DNA of 64,000 nucleotides from Vibrio palustris (GCF_024346995.1 NZ_AP024887.1:1612001-1676000), one strand, 5' to 3'; shown: positions 9,903 through 20,789, numbered from the stretch's first letter. Numbers and translations: made by a program. Notes: a model not told the origin generated them from the letters alone.

Positions 9903-10595
9903 TTACAAACCAGCGTTAATACTCGCAAGCACTGCGCTAGGATCAACCGCTTGTGTAATTGGACGACCAATCACAAGATAATCCGACCCCGCTTCAATGG
10001 CTTGGTTAGGTGTCATAATACGTCGCTGGTCACCTGCTGCTGAACCTTCAGGACGAATCCCTGGCGTAACTAGCTTAAACGATTGCCCAAGCTCAGAATT
10101 GAGCATAGGCGCTTCTTGTGCTGAACATACCACGCCATCAAGGCCAGCATTTTGAGTCAGTGTCGCTAAGCGTTTCACCTGTGCCGCGGGATCAACGTTA
10201 ATACCAATCGCATTTAGATCACTTTGCTCCATACTCGTTAGAACAGTGACGCCAATGAGCATTGGGCGATCCTTTCCATAGGACTCAAGAATCTCTCTTG
10301 AAGCTGTCATCATACGCTCTCCGCCACTCGCATGAACATTCACCATCCATACACCTAACTCGGCCGCCGCTCGAACTGCTTTAGAACACGTATTAGGAAT
10401 ATCATGAAATTTCAGATCCAAAAAAACAGAAAAGCCACGTTGATGTAACGCCGTGACAAACTGAGGGCCGAATAAGGTGAACATTTCTTTGCCAACTTTT
10501 AGACGGCAGCTATTAGGGTCAATCTTATCGACAAACGCCATAGCATCAGCTTGTTGTTCATAATCCAATGCAACAATGACTTTTGAATCGTTCAT
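9903..10595 (-). CDS. pyrF: Orotidine 5'-phosphate decarboxylase
   Basis: Last step of UMP synthesis: decarboxylates OMP to UMP. It is 230 aa, the normal size for the proteobacterial enzyme. The catalytic DxKxxD signature is [11 protein letters not shown] at about residues 59-69. The phosphate-binding region VTPGIRPEG and a C-terminal GRPI motif are present. A strong AAGGAG ribosome site lies 5 nt before the ATG. It follows lapB on the same strand, the classical lapA-lapB-pyrF order also found in E. coli, but a hairpin lies between lapB and pyrF. Confidence 0.97.
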   Translation of the reverse strand: MNDSKVIVALDYEQQADAMAFVDKIDPNSCRLKVGKEMFTLFGPQFVTALHQRGFSVFLDLKFHDIPNTCSKAVRAAAELGVWMVNVHASGGERMMTASREILESYGKDRPMLIGVTVLTSMEQSDLNAIGINVDPAAQVKRLATLTQNAGLDGVVCSAQEAPMLNSELGQSFKLVTPGIRPEGSAAGDQRRIMTPNQAIEAGSDYLVIGRPITQAVDPSAVLASINAGL

Positions 10596-10619
10596 TTATA
10601 CTCCTTTTTTATACAAACA

Positions 10620-10641
10620 AAATGCAGCTCTCAGGCTGCAT
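10620..10641 (-). terminator. Hairpin between lapB and pyrF
   Basis: Perfect 8-bp stem AATGCAGC / GCTGCATT with a 6-nt loop, followed on the minus strand by TTGTTTGT. It looks like a weak terminator or attenuator, so pyrF may be partly read through from lapB. Confidence 0.5.
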
Positions 10642-10689
10642 TATTTATTTTTTATACAATTGCCCCAAAAAACAACACGGTACAATTAT

Positions 10690-11859
10690 TTACTCTCCGT
10701 CTAAACCACGAATCGGTTTAATGGTGCCCCAACTTTTACAAGATGGGCAATGCCAATATAGTGAGTGTGTTGCAAAACCACATTGCTTACAGCGATAATG
10801 GGGTTTTGCTTTAAGTTGCTCACCCACCAATTTTTGCAATGTCAGCAAACTTGACTTGGCTCTTCCCTCTTCGGCTTCTGCAATGTGATAGTCAATCAGA
10901 CGATAGAAGCCCTTCATCGTGGGGTTTACAACTAATTGGCGTGTGAGTAGCTCTTGTGCAGACGCAGTACCGTCGTGCTTAGCGACCATCTGAGCCAACA
11001 TCAATTCCGCGGACACACCTGCTTTATTGGCGATACATGCTCGTAAGAATTGCACTAACTCATGCTCTTGCCCAAGGTGATGATAACAATCAGCAATAAT
11101 AGGCAATACTTCACCAACAAAATAGATATCTTGCTCTAAAACCTTACTCATATACTCAGCTGTACGCTGGTACTCTTCATACTCAAGATGAAGTTTACCC
11201 AATGACATCGTCGCACGGACACAATTCGGATCAACCTGTAAAGCGCGTTTGAAAAATTGAATTGCTTTGTCATGATGCCCATCAGACTTCTCTTGCATCG
11301 CGATTTCACACCAAAAATGCGCAATACTGCGTTTCATTTTGGTTCGGCCTGCTTTCACGAGGGCTTGCGCGCAGTCAATCGCTTTATGCCATTCTCGTGT
11401 TTGTTGATAGATAGCCGTTAACTGCTGTAATGCAGACTCTCGGTGTTCTGGCTCATCGACTAACTGTTCAAAAATACGCTCTGCACGATCTAAAAAACCC
11501 GATACCATATAGTCTTTAGCGAGTTGTTGCAGCGCGATATTTTTTTGCTCAATCGTCAATCCGGTACGGGAGATTAAGTTTTGGTGAATGCGAATAGCGC
11601 GATCAACCTCGCCACGAGAACGAAACAAATTACCGAGCGCAAGATGAGTATCGACCGTATCGTTATCCACCTGAAGCAATTCGATGAAATGATCAACCGC
11701 TTTGTCTGATTGATCAGACAATAGAAGGTTCAACCCCGTTACATATTGACGAGATATTTGATGTGATTGTTTCTGTTTGTCTTGCTGAGCACTGCGGTGC
11801 CCCATATACCAACCATATGCGGCTGCAATTGGTAATAACAAGAACAGTATTTCTAACAT
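10690..11859 (-). CDS. lapB: LPS assembly protein LapB (YciM)
   Basis: Inner-membrane-anchored adaptor that regulates LPS synthesis by promoting FtsH-mediated degradation of LpxC. It has 389 aa. The single N-terminal membrane segment (residues 1-18) is followed by TPR repeats through about residue 330. A C-terminal rubredoxin-like zinc knuckle has CKQC near 357-360 and CPSC near 371-374. Residues RSAQQDKQ follow the membrane helix. lapA is 25 bp upstream on the same strand, so the two form an operon. Confidence 0.96.
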   Translation of the reverse strand: MLEILFLLLPIAAAYGWYMGHRSAQQDKQKQSHQISRQYVTGLNLLLSDQSDKAVDHFIELLQVDNDTVDTHLALGNLFRSRGEVDRAIRIHQNLISRTGLTIEQKNIALQQLAKDYMVSGFLDRAERIFEQLVDEPEHRESALQQLTAIYQQTREWHKAIDCAQALVKAGRTKMKRSIAHFWCEIAMQEKSDGHHDKAIQFFKRALQVDPNCVRATMSLGKLHLEYEEYQRTAEYMSKVLEQDIYFVGEVLPIIADCYHHLGQEHELVQFLRACIANKAGVSAELMLAQMVAKHDGTASAQELLTRQLVVNPTMKGFYRLIDYHIAEAEEGRAKSSLLTLQKLVGEQLKAKPHYRCKQCGFATHSLYWHCPSCKSWGTIKPIRGLDGE

Positions 11860-11884
11860 TAAAAAACAGCCTTATACGATTAAA

Positions 11885-12160
11885 TCAGTTTTCATTAGAA
11901 ACATCGTTGTTGGCCGTATGTTTTTTGAGTTGCTTATTCAGTTTGCGTATAGTCACTTTAGATTTGAAATGAAAAGCAAGACAAATCCCCCACGCCAATA
12001 AAAAACCCACAATAAAAACGCTGCCAAGTAACGTAGAAAGGTGAAACTGTCCTTGTGCCAACAAGTAATTGAATGTGACCACTGCTTGGTTTTGTGCACC
12101 TATTGCTAGAGCAACTAGGAATAAAACCAGAATCAATAAACCTTTTATAATTTTCATCAT
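11885..12160 (-). CDS. lapA: LPS assembly protein LapA (YciS)
   Basis: Small inner-membrane partner of LapB, 91 aa. It has two hydrophobic helices (about 5-22 and 40-64) and a basic C-terminal tail (KSKVTIRKLNKQLKKH) facing the cytoplasm. It contains the GAQNQAVVTFNYLLAQGQF stretch typical of the LapA/DUF1049 family. Tandem ATGs at 12160 and 12157 make the exact start uncertain by one codon. It forms an operon with lapB and lies downstream of ihfB, separated by a terminator. Confidence 0.93.
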   Translation of the reverse strand: MMKIIKGLLILVLFLVALAIGAQNQAVVTFNYLLAQGQFHLSTLLGSVFIVGFLLAWGICLAFHFKSKVTIRKLNKQLKKHTANNDVSNEN

Positions 12161-12246
12161 GTATCACCAGTCCAAGAATCTGCTTCCCCTGATTATGCAG
12201 GAAAATGCGCTTGCAAACCACGCTTAATGTACATTCATTCTATAAA

Positions 12247-12279
12247 AAAGCGGCACGCTTAATGGCATGCCGCTTTATA
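12247..12279 (-). terminator. Terminator of ihfB
   Basis: Stem AAGCGGCA / TGCCGCTT followed on the minus strand by a T6 run, 17 nt past the ihfB stop. Confidence 0.85.
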
Positions 12280-12295
12280 GAAATAAGATGTGTTA

Positions 12296-12580
12296 TCAGA
12301 GACTTTCGTTCACACGCTCACGCAACTCTTTCCCTGGCTTAAAATGGGGAACGTACTTTCCTTCCAATTCCACTTTTTCGCCAGTTTTCGGATTACGTCC
12401 GACACGAGGCTCACGATAATGCAAAGAGAAACTACCGAAACCACGAATTTCGATGCGTTCTCCACCTTCCAACGTAGATGCCATATGTTCAAGAATGTCT
12501 TTCACCGCATCTTCAATTTCTTTGGCTGATAGATGTGTTTTTTCAGCACAAAGTCTTTCGATCAATTCAGACTTAGTCAT
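12296..12580 (-). CDS. ihfB: Integration host factor beta subunit
   Basis: DNA-bending architectural protein that forms a heterodimer with IhfA. It has 94 aa from the ATG at 12580, which is preceded by GAGGGAAACT, a good ribosome site. The frame is open for 41 more codons upstream, but those do not resemble IhfB. It begins [10 protein letters not shown]. The beta-arm motif is [24 protein letters not shown], containing the conserved intercalating proline. It lies directly downstream of rpsA, as in most gammaproteobacteria, with a strong terminator between the two. Confidence 0.97.
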   Translation of the reverse strand: MTKSELIERLCAEKTHLSAKEIEDAVKDILEHMASTLEGGERIEIRGFGSFSLHYREPRVGRNPKTGEKVELEGKYVPHFKPGKELRERVNESL

Positions 12581-12773
12581 AGTTTCCCTCATTGAGTTAT
12601 TCAAACTCATTATAGTCAGTAATACCAATTCCAACAAACACTTGATAACAAATGTCGATAAAGCTGCCGTTCCGTTAATCAATCTTTGATCCAGTTTACA
12701 CAACCACTACAAAAACGTGTGTAAAAAACATGCAAATATGTCGTTATAATAGGAATTAATACTAGATTGTAGA

Positions 12774-12806
12774 CAAAAAAAGGGAGCCTACACGGCTCCC
12801 CCTTTC
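12774..12806 (-). terminator. Terminator of rpsA
   Basis: GGGAGCC / GGCTCCC stem with a 5-nt loop and a T7 run on the minus strand, just after the rpsA stop. Confidence 0.92.
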
Positions 12807-12817
12807 ACAAAAGTCGA

Positions 12818-14494
12818 TTACTCGCTTTTTGCTGCTTTGAAAGCATCAGCCATAGCGTTACCGAAACCAGCAGTATCATCCTGCTTAGTGTTCAATGTAG
12901 CCATTGCTTCTTGCTCGTCAGCTTCGTCTTTAGCTTTGATAGACAGGTTAACGACGCGGTTTTTACGGTCTACACCAGTAAATTTCGCTTCGATGCTGTC
13001 ACCAACGTTAAGGATCGTGCTTGCATCTTCAATGCGCTCGCGAGACAGTTCAGATACACGGATGTAACCTTCAACGCCTTCAGCAAGTTCAATGTTAGCA
13101 CCTTTAGCGTCAACAGCAGTAATTGTACCGTTAACTAGAGTGCCTTTCTTGTTGTCAGCAACGTAAGCATTGAATGGGTCATTTTCCATTTGCTTAACGC
13201 CTAGAGAAATGCGCTCACGATCTGCATCTACAGCTAGAACAACTGCAGAGATTTCGTCGCCTTTCTTGTATTCACGTACTGCTTCTTCGCCTGGAGCATT
13301 CCAAGAGATGTCAGATAGGTGAACTAGACCGTCGATGCCGCCTTCAAGACCGATGAAGATACCAAAGTCAGTGATAGATTTGATCTTACCAGTAACTTTG
13401 TCACCTTTAGCTTGAGTTTCTGCAAACTCTTGCCAAGGGTTAGCTTTACACTGTTTCAGACCTAGAGAGATACGACGACGTTCTTCGTCGATATCAAGAA
13501 CCATAACCTCAACTTCGTCGCCAACATTAACAACTTTAGATGGGTGGATGTTCTTGTTAGTCCAATCCATTTCTGAAACGTGAACAAGACCTTCAACGCC
13601 TTCTTCAATTTCAACGAAACAACCGTAATCAGTAAGGTTAGTAACGCGACCAGTTAGTTTGTGACCTTCTGGGTAACGAGCTGCGATAGCTACCCATGGA
13701 TCTTCACCAAGCTGCTTAAGACCTAGTGATACGCGAGTGCGCTCACGGTCGAACTTAAGAACTTTAACATTGATTTCGTCACCAACATTAACGATCTCAG
13801 ATGGATGCTTAACGCGTTTCCAAGCCATATCAGTGATATGTAGAAGACCGTCAACACCACCAAGGTCCACGAATGCACCGTAGTCTGTAAGGTTCTTAAC
13901 GATACCTTTAACTTCAGTACCTTCTTGAAGCGTTTCAAGAAGCTGTTCACGTTCAACACTGTTTTCAGATTCGATAACAGCACGACGTGAAACAACAACG
14001 TTGTTACGTTTCTGGTCAAGCTTGATTACTTTGAACTCTAGCTCTTTGTTTTCTAGGTGAGTTGTGTCACGAATAGGACGAACATCAACAAGAGAACCAG
14101 GTAGGAATGCACGGATACCGTTAAGTTCAACAGTGAAACCGCCTTTCACTTTACCGTTGATGATACCAACAACAGTTTCAGCTTCTTCGTAAGCTTTCTC
14201 AAGAACGATCCAAGCTTCGTGACGTTTTGCTTTCTCACGAGAAAGTTGAGTTTCACCGAAACCATCTTCCACAGCGTCTAGAGCAACATCTACTTCAGAA
14301 CCAACTTCAACTTCAAGTTCGCCAGCAGCGTTTTTGAATTGTTCAGCAGGGATAGTAGATTCAGATTTTAGACCTGCATCAACAAGTACATAGCCGTTTT
14401 CGATAGCAACAACAGTACCTTTAACGATAGTACCTTGTTGGAATTCTGTTTCGTTTAGAAACTCTTCAAAGAGTTGAGCAAAAGATTCAGTCAT
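12818..14494 (-). CDS. rpsA: 30S ribosomal protein S1
   Basis: RNA-binding ribosomal protein needed to bind and unfold mRNA during initiation. It has 558 aa, as expected, with six S1/OB repeats. The four well-conserved repeats carry [50 protein letters not shown] and the last [16 protein letters not shown]. It begins [15 protein letters not shown]. Codon use is strongly biased towards highly expressed codons compared with its neighbours. The cmk-rpsA-ihfB order is classical. The 115-nt gap to cmk probably contains an rpsA promoter and the leader used for S1 autoregulation (known in E. coli, not shown here). Confidence 0.98.
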   Translation of the reverse strand: MTESFAQLFEEFLNETEFQQGTIVKGTVVAIENGYVLVDAGLKSESTIPAEQFKNAAGELEVEVGSEVDVALDAVEDGFGETQLSREKAKRHEAWIVLEKAYEEAETVVGIINGKVKGGFTVELNGIRAFLPGSLVDVRPIRDTTHLENKELEFKVIKLDQKRNNVVVSRRAVIESENSVEREQLLETLQEGTEVKGIVKNLTDYGAFVDLGGVDGLLHITDMAWKRVKHPSEIVNVGDEINVKVLKFDRERTRVSLGLKQLGEDPWVAIAARYPEGHKLTGRVTNLTDYGCFVEIEEGVEGLVHVSEMDWTNKNIHPSKVVNVGDEVEVMVLDIDEERRRISLGLKQCKANPWQEFAETQAKGDKVTGKIKSITDFGIFIGLEGGIDGLVHLSDISWNAPGEEAVREYKKGDEISAVVLAVDADRERISLGVKQMENDPFNAYVADNKKGTLVNGTITAVDAKGANIELAEGVEGYIRVSELSRERIEDASTILNVGDSIEAKFTGVDRKNRVVNLSIKAKDEADEQEAMATLNTKQDDTAGFGNAMADAFKAAKSE

Positions 14495-14609
14495 TTATAT
14501 AATCTTCAATTTGAGTAAACGTCCACGGGTATCCTACCTCATGGGGTTATTAAATTCGCCGGTCATCATCCTTGCAACCAACGCTCTATCTGCCCTGATA
14601 CTACTTAGT

Positions 14610-15287
14610 TCAAGACAGCTTAGATTCTATATATTGTAATGCTTGTTCAACCACTTCTTCAATAGATAAACTTGTTGAATCAAGCAATAAAGCATCATCA
14701 GCTGGCTTCAATGGCGCCACGGCGCGATTACGATCTCTATCGTCTCGCTGCTGAATTTCGCTTAAAAGGGCGTCAAATCTAACATCTAACCCTTTCAGTT
14801 GCAACTGCTTATAACGACGGCGTGCACGCTCGTCCGCACTCGCATCGAGGAATATTTTCACTTCAGCTTTCGGAAAAACCACCGTACCCATATCACGACC
14901 ATCAGCCACTAGCCCCACACCATCTGCAAACGCACGCTGACGACGCAGTAGCGCTTCTCGAACACGTGGTAATGCCGCCACTTTTGATGCGGCCATGCCC
15001 GTTTCTTCCTTGCGTAAATCACCCGAGACATCTTCGCCTTCTAGGATAACTTTCACAAGCTCACCCTCTGCAATAAACTGTACATCTAAGTGAGTCGCAA
15101 GAGGAACCAGTGCTTCTTCAGAGTCTGTATCCACACCATGATGAATCGCCGCTAGCGCCAACACTCGATAAATGGCGCCTGAATCGAGCAGATGAAAACC
15201 GAGTTTTTTAGCCAGTAACATACAAAGTGTGCCTTTACCGGCTCCACTGGGTCCATCTACGGTGACGACAGGGGTTTGCGAAGACAT
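14610..15287 (-). CDS. cmk: Cytidylate kinase
   Basis: Phosphorylates CMP and dCMP with ATP. It has 225 aa. Walker [11 protein letters not shown] is at about residues 14-23. The CMP-binding insert carries the [13 protein letters not shown] motif around 127-139, and the LID region has [11 protein letters not shown]. It lies upstream of rpsA on the same strand, the conserved pairing. No terminator is visible between cmk and rpsA, so partial co-transcription is likely. Confidence 0.97.
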   Translation of the reverse strand: MSSQTPVVTVDGPSGAGKGTLCMLLAKKLGFHLLDSGAIYRVLALAAIHHGVDTDSEEALVPLATHLDVQFIAEGELVKVILEGEDVSGDLRKEETGMAASKVAALPRVREALLRRQRAFADGVGLVADGRDMGTVVFPKAEVKIFLDASADERARRRYKQLQLKGLDVRFDALLSEIQQRDDRDRNRAVAPLKPADDALLLDSTSLSIEEVVEQALQYIESKLS

Positions 15288-15420
15288 GTATTAACTCCAA
15301 TATTATGAAAATTGCGCAGAAAGAATGCACCATGCGCTGATGGCGAGAAATTATAATAACAAACCTATGATTACGCCAGTTTTGCGGCAAAATTCATAAC
15401 CTCTTTCTTATGAACATAAC

Positions 15421-15453
15421 AAGAGGACTCAAGCCGTATGCTTGAGTCCTCTT
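15421..15453 (-). terminator. Hairpin downstream of the comEA-like gene
   Basis: Perfect 13-bp inverted repeat AAGAGGACTCAAG / CTTGAGTCCTCTT with a 7-nt loop, 15 nt past the stop. The T tract is poor, but the stem is long. Confidence 0.65.
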
Positions 15454-15467
15454 GTAATCCACTTCCA

Positions 15468-15764
15468 TTACTTCACGCGTAAGCGTTGCGCGTTTTTTGC
15501 TATGGTCGCAGTACCGATCCCTTTAACTTTACTGAGTTCATCTTGACTCTCAAATGGCCCATTTTTATCACGATACATCACGATGGCATTCGCTTTAGAC
15601 AGGCCAACCCCACTTAATAATGTCGCTAACTCTTCTGCAGACGCCGTATTAACGTTGACAGTGACTTGAATTTCATCACCAGTCTGTGGTGAGTCAGCCA
15701 TTGCTGGCGACCCAGCAATCGAAAACACAAAGAGAAGAGTATAAAAAAATATCCGGACGTTCAT
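15468..15764 (-). CDS. ComEA-like helix-hairpin-helix DNA-binding protein
   Basis: 98-aa exported protein. The N-terminal signal peptide (about residues 1-23, ending SPAMA-DS) is followed by a single ComEA-type helix-hairpin-helix domain (VNVNTASAEELATLLSGVG and KGIGTATIAKNAQ). In Vibrio cholerae the periplasmic ComEA protein binds incoming DNA during natural transformation, and a gene of this kind sits between cmk and ppiD. That functional link is inferred from family and location. It is a separate unit with hairpins on both sides. Confidence 0.88.
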   Translation of the reverse strand: MNVRIFFYTLLFVFSIAGSPAMADSPQTGDEIQVTVNVNTASAEELATLLSGVGLSKANAIVMYRDKNGPFESQDELSKVKGIGTATIAKNAQRLRVK

Positions 15765-15842
15765 ATTAGTGCTCCTATGTATGGTTTAGCCTTTTCAGCA
15801 TACAAGTTCTTTATCACTAATCAGTCTTCCATAAATAAAACT

Positions 15843-15870
15843 ACGACGGACTCTAAAAGAGTCCGCCGTA
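15843..15870 (-). terminator. Terminator of ppiD
   Basis: Eleven-bp stem ACGGCGGACTC / GAGTCCGTCGT with a 5-nt loop, followed by AGTTTTATTT on the minus strand. Confidence 0.88.
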
Positions 15871-15901
15871 TCATGCTTTTGATTCTCACATCGCTTGGGG
15901 A

Positions 15902-17755
15902 TTACTTCACATAATACTCAATATCAGTATTAGCACGAAGTACAGACAACAACCCTTGAACGTCTTGCTTAACCATTAAACGCGGCATCTGCTGCTTAAG
16001 CTGAGTAATCAGTTTGGCATTCGATTTCGTCGCAATGCTATCTAACGCAATCACAACAGTATTTCCATCACTATCCTGACCACGGTCATAGCTTGCTTTA
16101 CCATCTTTAGGTTTAGTCATAGCAAACACTGTACGTGCCATATCTGAGTTACGATCAACCGTTTGTTGCTTGCTAAAAGACAATCCATTGGCTTTCAATA
16201 CCGATTTATCGCCTTTATCTAACGCGGTAATGATTGTATCCGCCAATGTGTTCGCTTTATCTTCCGCTTTCATTGTGGTTAACGTTTTTACGACTTTGCT
16301 TTTTACATCAGCAAGTGGCAATAACTTCTCTGGGCGAGTCTGTTCAATACGCACAACAGCGACATCTTCAGGCCCGAGTTGAATAACTTTCGAATTCAAG
16401 CCTTGGTCTTTAACATCACTGCTATCTAATGCTTTTTGCACGTCTTGATTTTGCAATAATTCAGGACCCTGACCATTCATACCGATGAAACCGGTTGTTT
16501 TGTACTTAGCACCAATAGCCTTTGCAGAAGCATCTAATGAATCCGGCGATTCAAACGCCACTTTTTCTAGCTTATCTTGCAGTTTATAGAATTGATCAAC
16601 CGCTTTTTGATCTTTTAAATCTGCGATGATTTTGGCTTTAACATCGCTAAATGGTTTCGCTTTTGGCGCTTTAACGGCATCCAGCTTGATGATGTGATAA
16701 CCAAACGATGATTTAACTACACCAGAAATATCACCCACTTTCTTCAATGCAAATGCAGCGTCTTCAAATTTTGGATCCATCGTTTTACGTTCAATCCATC
16801 CAAGTTCGCCGCCTTGCTTAGCACTACCCACATCTTGCGATTCTTTTTTCGCGATAGTCGCAAATTTCGCACCATTATTGAGTTCTTTAAGAATCGCTTG
16901 TGCTTTTTTCTCATCGCCTTTAATCAAGATATGACTAACACTACGCTGTTCAGGCGTAGAATACTGCGCTTTATGATCATCGTAATATTGTTGCGCAGCT
17001 TTATCAGATATAGAGATGTTGGCTTTCAGCTCTTTTGCTGATAACTCTAAATACGAGATTTTTTCTTGTTCAGGGCGCGTGAATGCTTGCGAATGTTCTT
17101 GATAATATTGCTGGATTTCTTTATCCGTCAATGACACTTTTTTTGCAAAATCAGCAGTATCTAACGTAATCGTGCGAATAGCACGCGTTTGACCGATTAA
17201 TCCCGCTTGTTGTTTTACTTCACTCGGCAAGGTAAATTCACTCGATTGAATCGCTTGCATCAACTGGTTACGCAATAAGTCTTGGCGTAAGTATTCGGCA
17301 AAAGTGTCGGGAGTGAAATGTGAACGCTGTAGTGCAGCTTGGTACAAGCTCTTATCGAATTGACCATCTTTCTGGAACGCTGGAATTTGTAACAACTGTT
17401 GACGAACTTGCTTATCGCTTACACGCAAGCCTAAATCTTTAGCGTGCTGTTCAATCAATTGGTCATTAATCATGCGGTCGAGAACCGATTTACGGAAGGA
17501 AGCCACATAAGATGGATCTCCTAACAAATTAGAGAAGTAGTCGCCCATTTGAGACTGCATACGATTGCGCTCATTTTGGTAAGCTTGTTCAAACTTAGCA
17601 CGACTAATGGTGGTATCACCTACTTTTGCTGCTGCATTGTTGTTGCCACCTACAAGATAGCTTCCAATCCCTGCAAACACAAAAGATAGAATGATGAGCC
17701 CTAAAATAACTTTGATCGCGATGCTATTAGCGCCCTCGCGTAATCGATCCATCAT
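15902..17755 (-). CDS. ppiD: Periplasmic folding chaperone PpiD
   Basis: Inner-membrane-anchored periplasmic chaperone associated with the Sec translocon. It has 617 aa. The N-terminal anchor (about residues 15-36) is followed by a SurA-N-like chaperone region with the SRAKFEQAYQNERNR segment. A parvulin domain lies around residues 268-356 (SVSHILIKGDEKKAQAILKEL through FGYHIIKL), and a second helical region forms the C-terminal half. In E. coli the parvulin domain is inactive; activity here cannot be judged. Tandem ATG codons leave the start uncertain by one residue. It lies downstream of hupB, as in E. coli. Confidence 0.96.
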   Translation of the reverse strand: MMDRLREGANSIAIKVILGLIILSFVFAGIGSYLVGGNNNAAAKVGDTTISRAKFEQAYQNERNRMQSQMGDYFSNLLGDPSYVASFRKSVLDRMINDQLIEQHAKDLGLRVSDKQVRQQLLQIPAFQKDGQFDKSLYQAALQRSHFTPDTFAEYLRQDLLRNQLMQAIQSSEFTLPSEVKQQAGLIGQTRAIRTITLDTADFAKKVSLTDKEIQQYYQEHSQAFTRPEQEKISYLELSAKELKANISISDKAAQQYYDDHKAQYSTPEQRSVSHILIKGDEKKAQAILKELNNGAKFATIAKKESQDVGSAKQGGELGWIERKTMDPKFEDAAFALKKVGDISGVVKSSFGYHIIKLDAVKAPKAKPFSDVKAKIIADLKDQKAVDQFYKLQDKLEKVAFESPDSLDASAKAIGAKYKTTGFIGMNGQGPELLQNQDVQKALDSSDVKDQGLNSKVIQLGPEDVAVVRIEQTRPEKLLPLADVKSKVVKTLTTMKAEDKANTLADTIITALDKGDKSVLKANGLSFSKQQTVDRNSDMARTVFAMTKPKDGKASYDRGQDSDGNTVVIALDSIATKSNAKLITQLKQQMPRLMVKQDVQGLLSVLRANTDIEYYVK

Positions 17756-17830
17756 AGTGTTATTGCTCTCCGGATAAGTAATTAAGATACGTCGTTCAAC
17801 ATTAATAGCGCGATAGTATCAGAAAAAGAA

Positions 17831-17853
17831 ATGCGCATCAGTAAGATGCGCAT
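17831..17853 (-). terminator. Terminator of hupB
   Basis: ATGCGCATC / GATGCGCAT stem with a 5-nt loop, followed on the minus strand by TTCTTTTTC. Confidence 0.85.
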
Positions 17854-17899
17854 AATTAAAAAAGGTTCGAACTGAAACCGATTAACAACTTAGCGACGA

Positions 17900-18175
17900 T
17901 TACTCGTTACAGGCGTCTTTTAATGCTTTGCCTGCTTTAAATGCTGGCACTTTTGCTTCTGCGATTTGAATTTCTTCACCCGTTTTCGGGTTACGACCAG
18001 TACGTGCAGCGCGGGTACGTACTTGGAAAGTACCAAAGCCCACTAAGGCAACAGGATCGTCAGATTGTAGTGATTCTGATACTGCTTCAATAAATGCATC
18101 CAGTGCACGCCCTGCTGACGCTTTAGATAGTTCAGCATTCGCTGCGATTTGTTCTACTAATTGTGTTTTATTCAC
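17900..18175 (-). CDS. hupB: DNA-binding protein HU-beta
   Basis: Nucleoid-associated architectural protein, 91 aa. The GTG start at 18175 is preferred over the 25-codon upstream extension because AAAGGGGAT lies just upstream and the product then begins (V/M)[10 protein letters not shown], as in other HU-beta proteins. The beta-arm motif is [14 protein letters not shown] with the conserved Asn-Pro. It sits between lon and ppiD, the conserved gammaproteobacterial order, with its own terminator. Confidence 0.97.
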   Translation of the reverse strand: MNKTQLVEQIAANAELSKASAGRALDAFIEAVSESLQSDDPVALVGFGTFQVRTRAARTGRNPKTGEEIQIAEAKVPAFKAGKALKDACNE

Positions 18176-18297
18176 TGTATATCCCCTTTGGCGACCAAAA
18201 CTGTATATGGTGCCGATTTGTTCCATTAATATTCCAAAACTCCAGCTCAAGCCTTGTTATAACAGGGCTAACGCTACACAGAGCTACGTTAGCGTCC

Positions 18298-18323
18298 AAA
18301 AAAAACGCTGACAAGCGTTTTTT
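18298..18323 (-). terminator. Terminator of lon
   Basis: AAAAAACGCT / AGCGTTTTTT stem with a 4-nt loop and an extended T run on the minus strand. Confidence 0.9.
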
Positions 18324-18363
18324 CGACTTATCAGCGTAATCTTTTACTTATTTTTGCTACGTA

Positions 18364-20718
18364 TCACTCTTTTTCAGGCGCAAAATCGATACCGGTTGGA
18401 TCTTCAACCAATGCCACCTTCAGAACTTCATCAATCCATTGCACTGGACGCACGTCCAAATCCGCAATGATATTGTCAGGAATATCTTCTAGGTCGCGCT
18501 TATTCTCTTTCGGAATGAGTACCGTTTTAATACCACCACGATGAGCGGCAAGTAATTTTTCTTTCAAGCCACCGATAGGTAACACTTCACCACGTAAAGT
18601 AATTTCACCTGTCATCGCAACATCTGCTTTTACCGGGTTACCCGTTAAGCTAGACACCAATGCAGTACACATACCAATACCAGCACTTGGGCCGTCTTTT
18701 GGTGTGGCACCTTCAGGCACGTGTACGTGAATATCGCGTTTTTCGTAGAAATCAGCGTTAATACCTAAGGTTTCAGCACGCGAACGTACTACGGTTAATG
18801 CCGCTTGAATCGACTCTTGCATTACATCGCCAAGCGAGCCAGTTTGAGTCATTTTCCCTTTACCTGGCATAGATTGCGCTTCGATAGTCAGCAGATCACC
18901 ACCAACTTCTGTCCACGCTAATCCAACGACTTGACCGACTCGATTATTTTCATCTGCCTTACCGTAGTCACAACGCTGTACACCAAGGAAGTCTTTCAAA
19001 TTATCCATGGACACCGTTACATGCTTTTCTTCTTTATTAAGAAGAATACGCTTAACAGCTTTACGACAAATCTTAGAGATTTCGCGCTCAAGGCTACGTA
19101 CACCCGCTTCGCGTGTGTAGTAACGAATAACACCGATAATTGCGGAGTCCTCAATCGTTATCTCTTTTTCTTTCAAGCCATTACGCTCAATCTGCTTAGT
19201 GACTAAGTGACGCTTAGCAATATTCAATTTTTCATCTTCGGTATAACCCGATAGACGAATAACTTCCATACGGTCTAACAAAGGACCAGGAATATTCATT
19301 GAATTTGATGTAGCAACAAACATCACATCAGACAAATCGTAATCCACTTCTAGATAGTGGTCATTAAACGAGTTGTTTTGCTCAGGATCCAACACTTCCA
19401 GTAAGGCTGATGACGGATCGCCGCGCATATCCGCTGCCATCTTGTCAATTTCATCCAACAAGAATAGTGGATTTTTCACTCCAACCTTAGCCATTTTCTG
19501 GATAAGTTTGCCTGGCAATGAACCAATATAAGTACGACGGTGACCACGGATCTCCGCTTCATCACGCACGCCGCCAAGCGCCATGCGGACGTATTTACGT
19601 CCTGTCGCGCTAGCAATCGATTGTCCCAACGATGTTTTACCAACACCAGGAGGACCGACCAAGCATAGAATAGGACCTTTAAGCTTATTGACACGGTTTT
19701 GTACCGCAAGATATTCAACAATACGCTCTTTGACACGCTCTAGACCGTAATGGTCGGCGTTGAGTACATCTTCCGCTTTAGCAAGGTCACGCTTCACTTT
19801 TGAACGCTTGGTCCATGGAATGCTCACCATCCAATCAATGTAGCTGCGTACAACAGTCGCTTCTGCAGACATTGGTGACATCATTTTTAGCTTTTGCAGC
19901 TCTTGCTCAGTCTTTTCACGCGCTTCTTTCGGCATTTTAGACTGTTCAATTTTTTGCTGTAGCGCTTCAAACTCGTCAGGTGCATCATCCATCTCACCGA
20001 GTTCTTTTTGAATGGCTTTCATTTGCTCATTCAAGTAATACTCACGCTGAGATTTTTCCATCTGCTTTTTCACCCGGCCACGGATGCGTTTTTCAACTTG
20101 TAGCAGATCGATTTCAGATTCCATTTGTCCCATCAAAAATTCTAAACGTTCAGTAACGTCTAAAATTTCCAATACCTTCTGTTTCTCGTCTAACTTGAGT
20201 GGCATATGAGCAGCGATTGTATCCGCGAGGCGAGCCGCTTCTTCAATACCATTCAGTGACGTCAACACTTCAGGTGGGATTTTTTTATTTAATTTGATGA
20301 AGCCTTCAAATTGATCGATCGCACTGCGAACAATCACTTCTTGTTCTTTTTCATCCAGTTCGGGAGTCGCTAGGAATTGTGCGTCAGCAGAAAAATATTC
20401 ACCTTCGATGAAGTTTTCAATTTTTGCTCGCTGCTGACCTTCTACTAGCACTTTTACGGTCCCATCTGGCAACTTAAGGAGTTGTAGAATGGTGGCGACC
20501 GTTCCTACTTCAAATAGATCCGAAATAGTAGGCTCGTCAGTCTCCGCCTGCTTTTGTGCGACAAGGAGAACTTGCTTATTGTTATCCATTGCTGCATCTA
20601 GACATTGAATCGATTTTTCACGACCAACAAACAATGGGATAACCATATGTGGATAGACCACCACATCGCGCAGAGGTAGTACGGGGATCTCAACACGCTC
20701 GGAACGTTCCAAGTTCAT
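18364..20718 (-). CDS. lon: ATP-dependent protease Lon
   Basis: Cytoplasmic AAA+ serine protease that degrades misfolded and regulatory proteins. It has 784 aa, identical in length to the E. coli enzyme. The N-terminal LON domain (about 10-205) is followed by a coiled coil. The AAA+ module has Walker A GPPGVGKT at 355-362 and Walker [10 protein letters not shown] ending near 426. The protease domain has Ser678 (KDGPSAG) and Lys721 (GGLKEK) as the Ser-Lys dyad. It sits between clpX and hupB, as expected, with a sigma-32-like promoter immediately upstream. Confidence 0.99.
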   Translation of the reverse strand: MNLERSERVEIPVLPLRDVVVYPHMVIPLFVGREKSIQCLDAAMDNNKQVLLVAQKQAETDEPTISDLFEVGTVATILQLLKLPDGTVKVLVEGQQRAKIENFIEGEYFSADAQFLATPELDEKEQEVIVRSAIDQFEGFIKLNKKIPPEVLTSLNGIEEAARLADTIAAHMPLKLDEKQKVLEILDVTERLEFLMGQMESEIDLLQVEKRIRGRVKKQMEKSQREYYLNEQMKAIQKELGEMDDAPDEFEALQQKIEQSKMPKEAREKTEQELQKLKMMSPMSAEATVVRSYIDWMVSIPWTKRSKVKRDLAKAEDVLNADHYGLERVKERIVEYLAVQNRVNKLKGPILCLVGPPGVGKTSLGQSIASATGRKYVRMALGGVRDEAEIRGHRRTYIGSLPGKLIQKMAKVGVKNPLFLLDEIDKMAADMRGDPSSALLEVLDPEQNNSFNDHYLEVDYDLSDVMFVATSNSMNIPGPLLDRMEVIRLSGYTEDEKLNIAKRHLVTKQIERNGLKEKEITIEDSAIIGVIRYYTREAGVRSLEREISKICRKAVKRILLNKEEKHVTVSMDNLKDFLGVQRCDYGKADENNRVGQVVGLAWTEVGGDLLTIEAQSMPGKGKMTQTGSLGDVMQESIQAALTVVRSRAETLGINADFYEKRDIHVHVPEGATPKDGPSAGIGMCTALVSSLTGNPVKADVAMTGEITLRGEVLPIGGLKEKLLAAHRGGIKTVLIPKENKRDLEDIPDNIIADLDVRPVQWIDEVLKVALVEDPTGIDFAPEKE

Positions 20719-20752
20719 ATTTTTCTCTCTTCCGCTTAATTCATATGGAAGT

Positions 20753-20779
20753 ATATGGGGGTTAACTGACTGGAATCAA
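20753..20779 (-). promoter_or_regulatory. Sigma-32-type heat-shock promoter of lon
   Basis: On the minus strand TTGATT (20774-20779) and CCCCATAT (20753-20760) are separated by 13 bp. The consensus for RpoH promoters is CTTGAA, 13-15 bp, CCCCATNT. The position 35 bp before the lon start codon and lon's known heat-shock control in E. coli support the call. Confidence 0.7.
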
Positions 20780-20789
20780 TGATGGAATA

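Noticed and set aside
15421..15453. Thirteen-bp perfect palindrome as a regulator operator
   Set aside because: Position directly after a stop codon and hairpin geometry fit transcription termination better.
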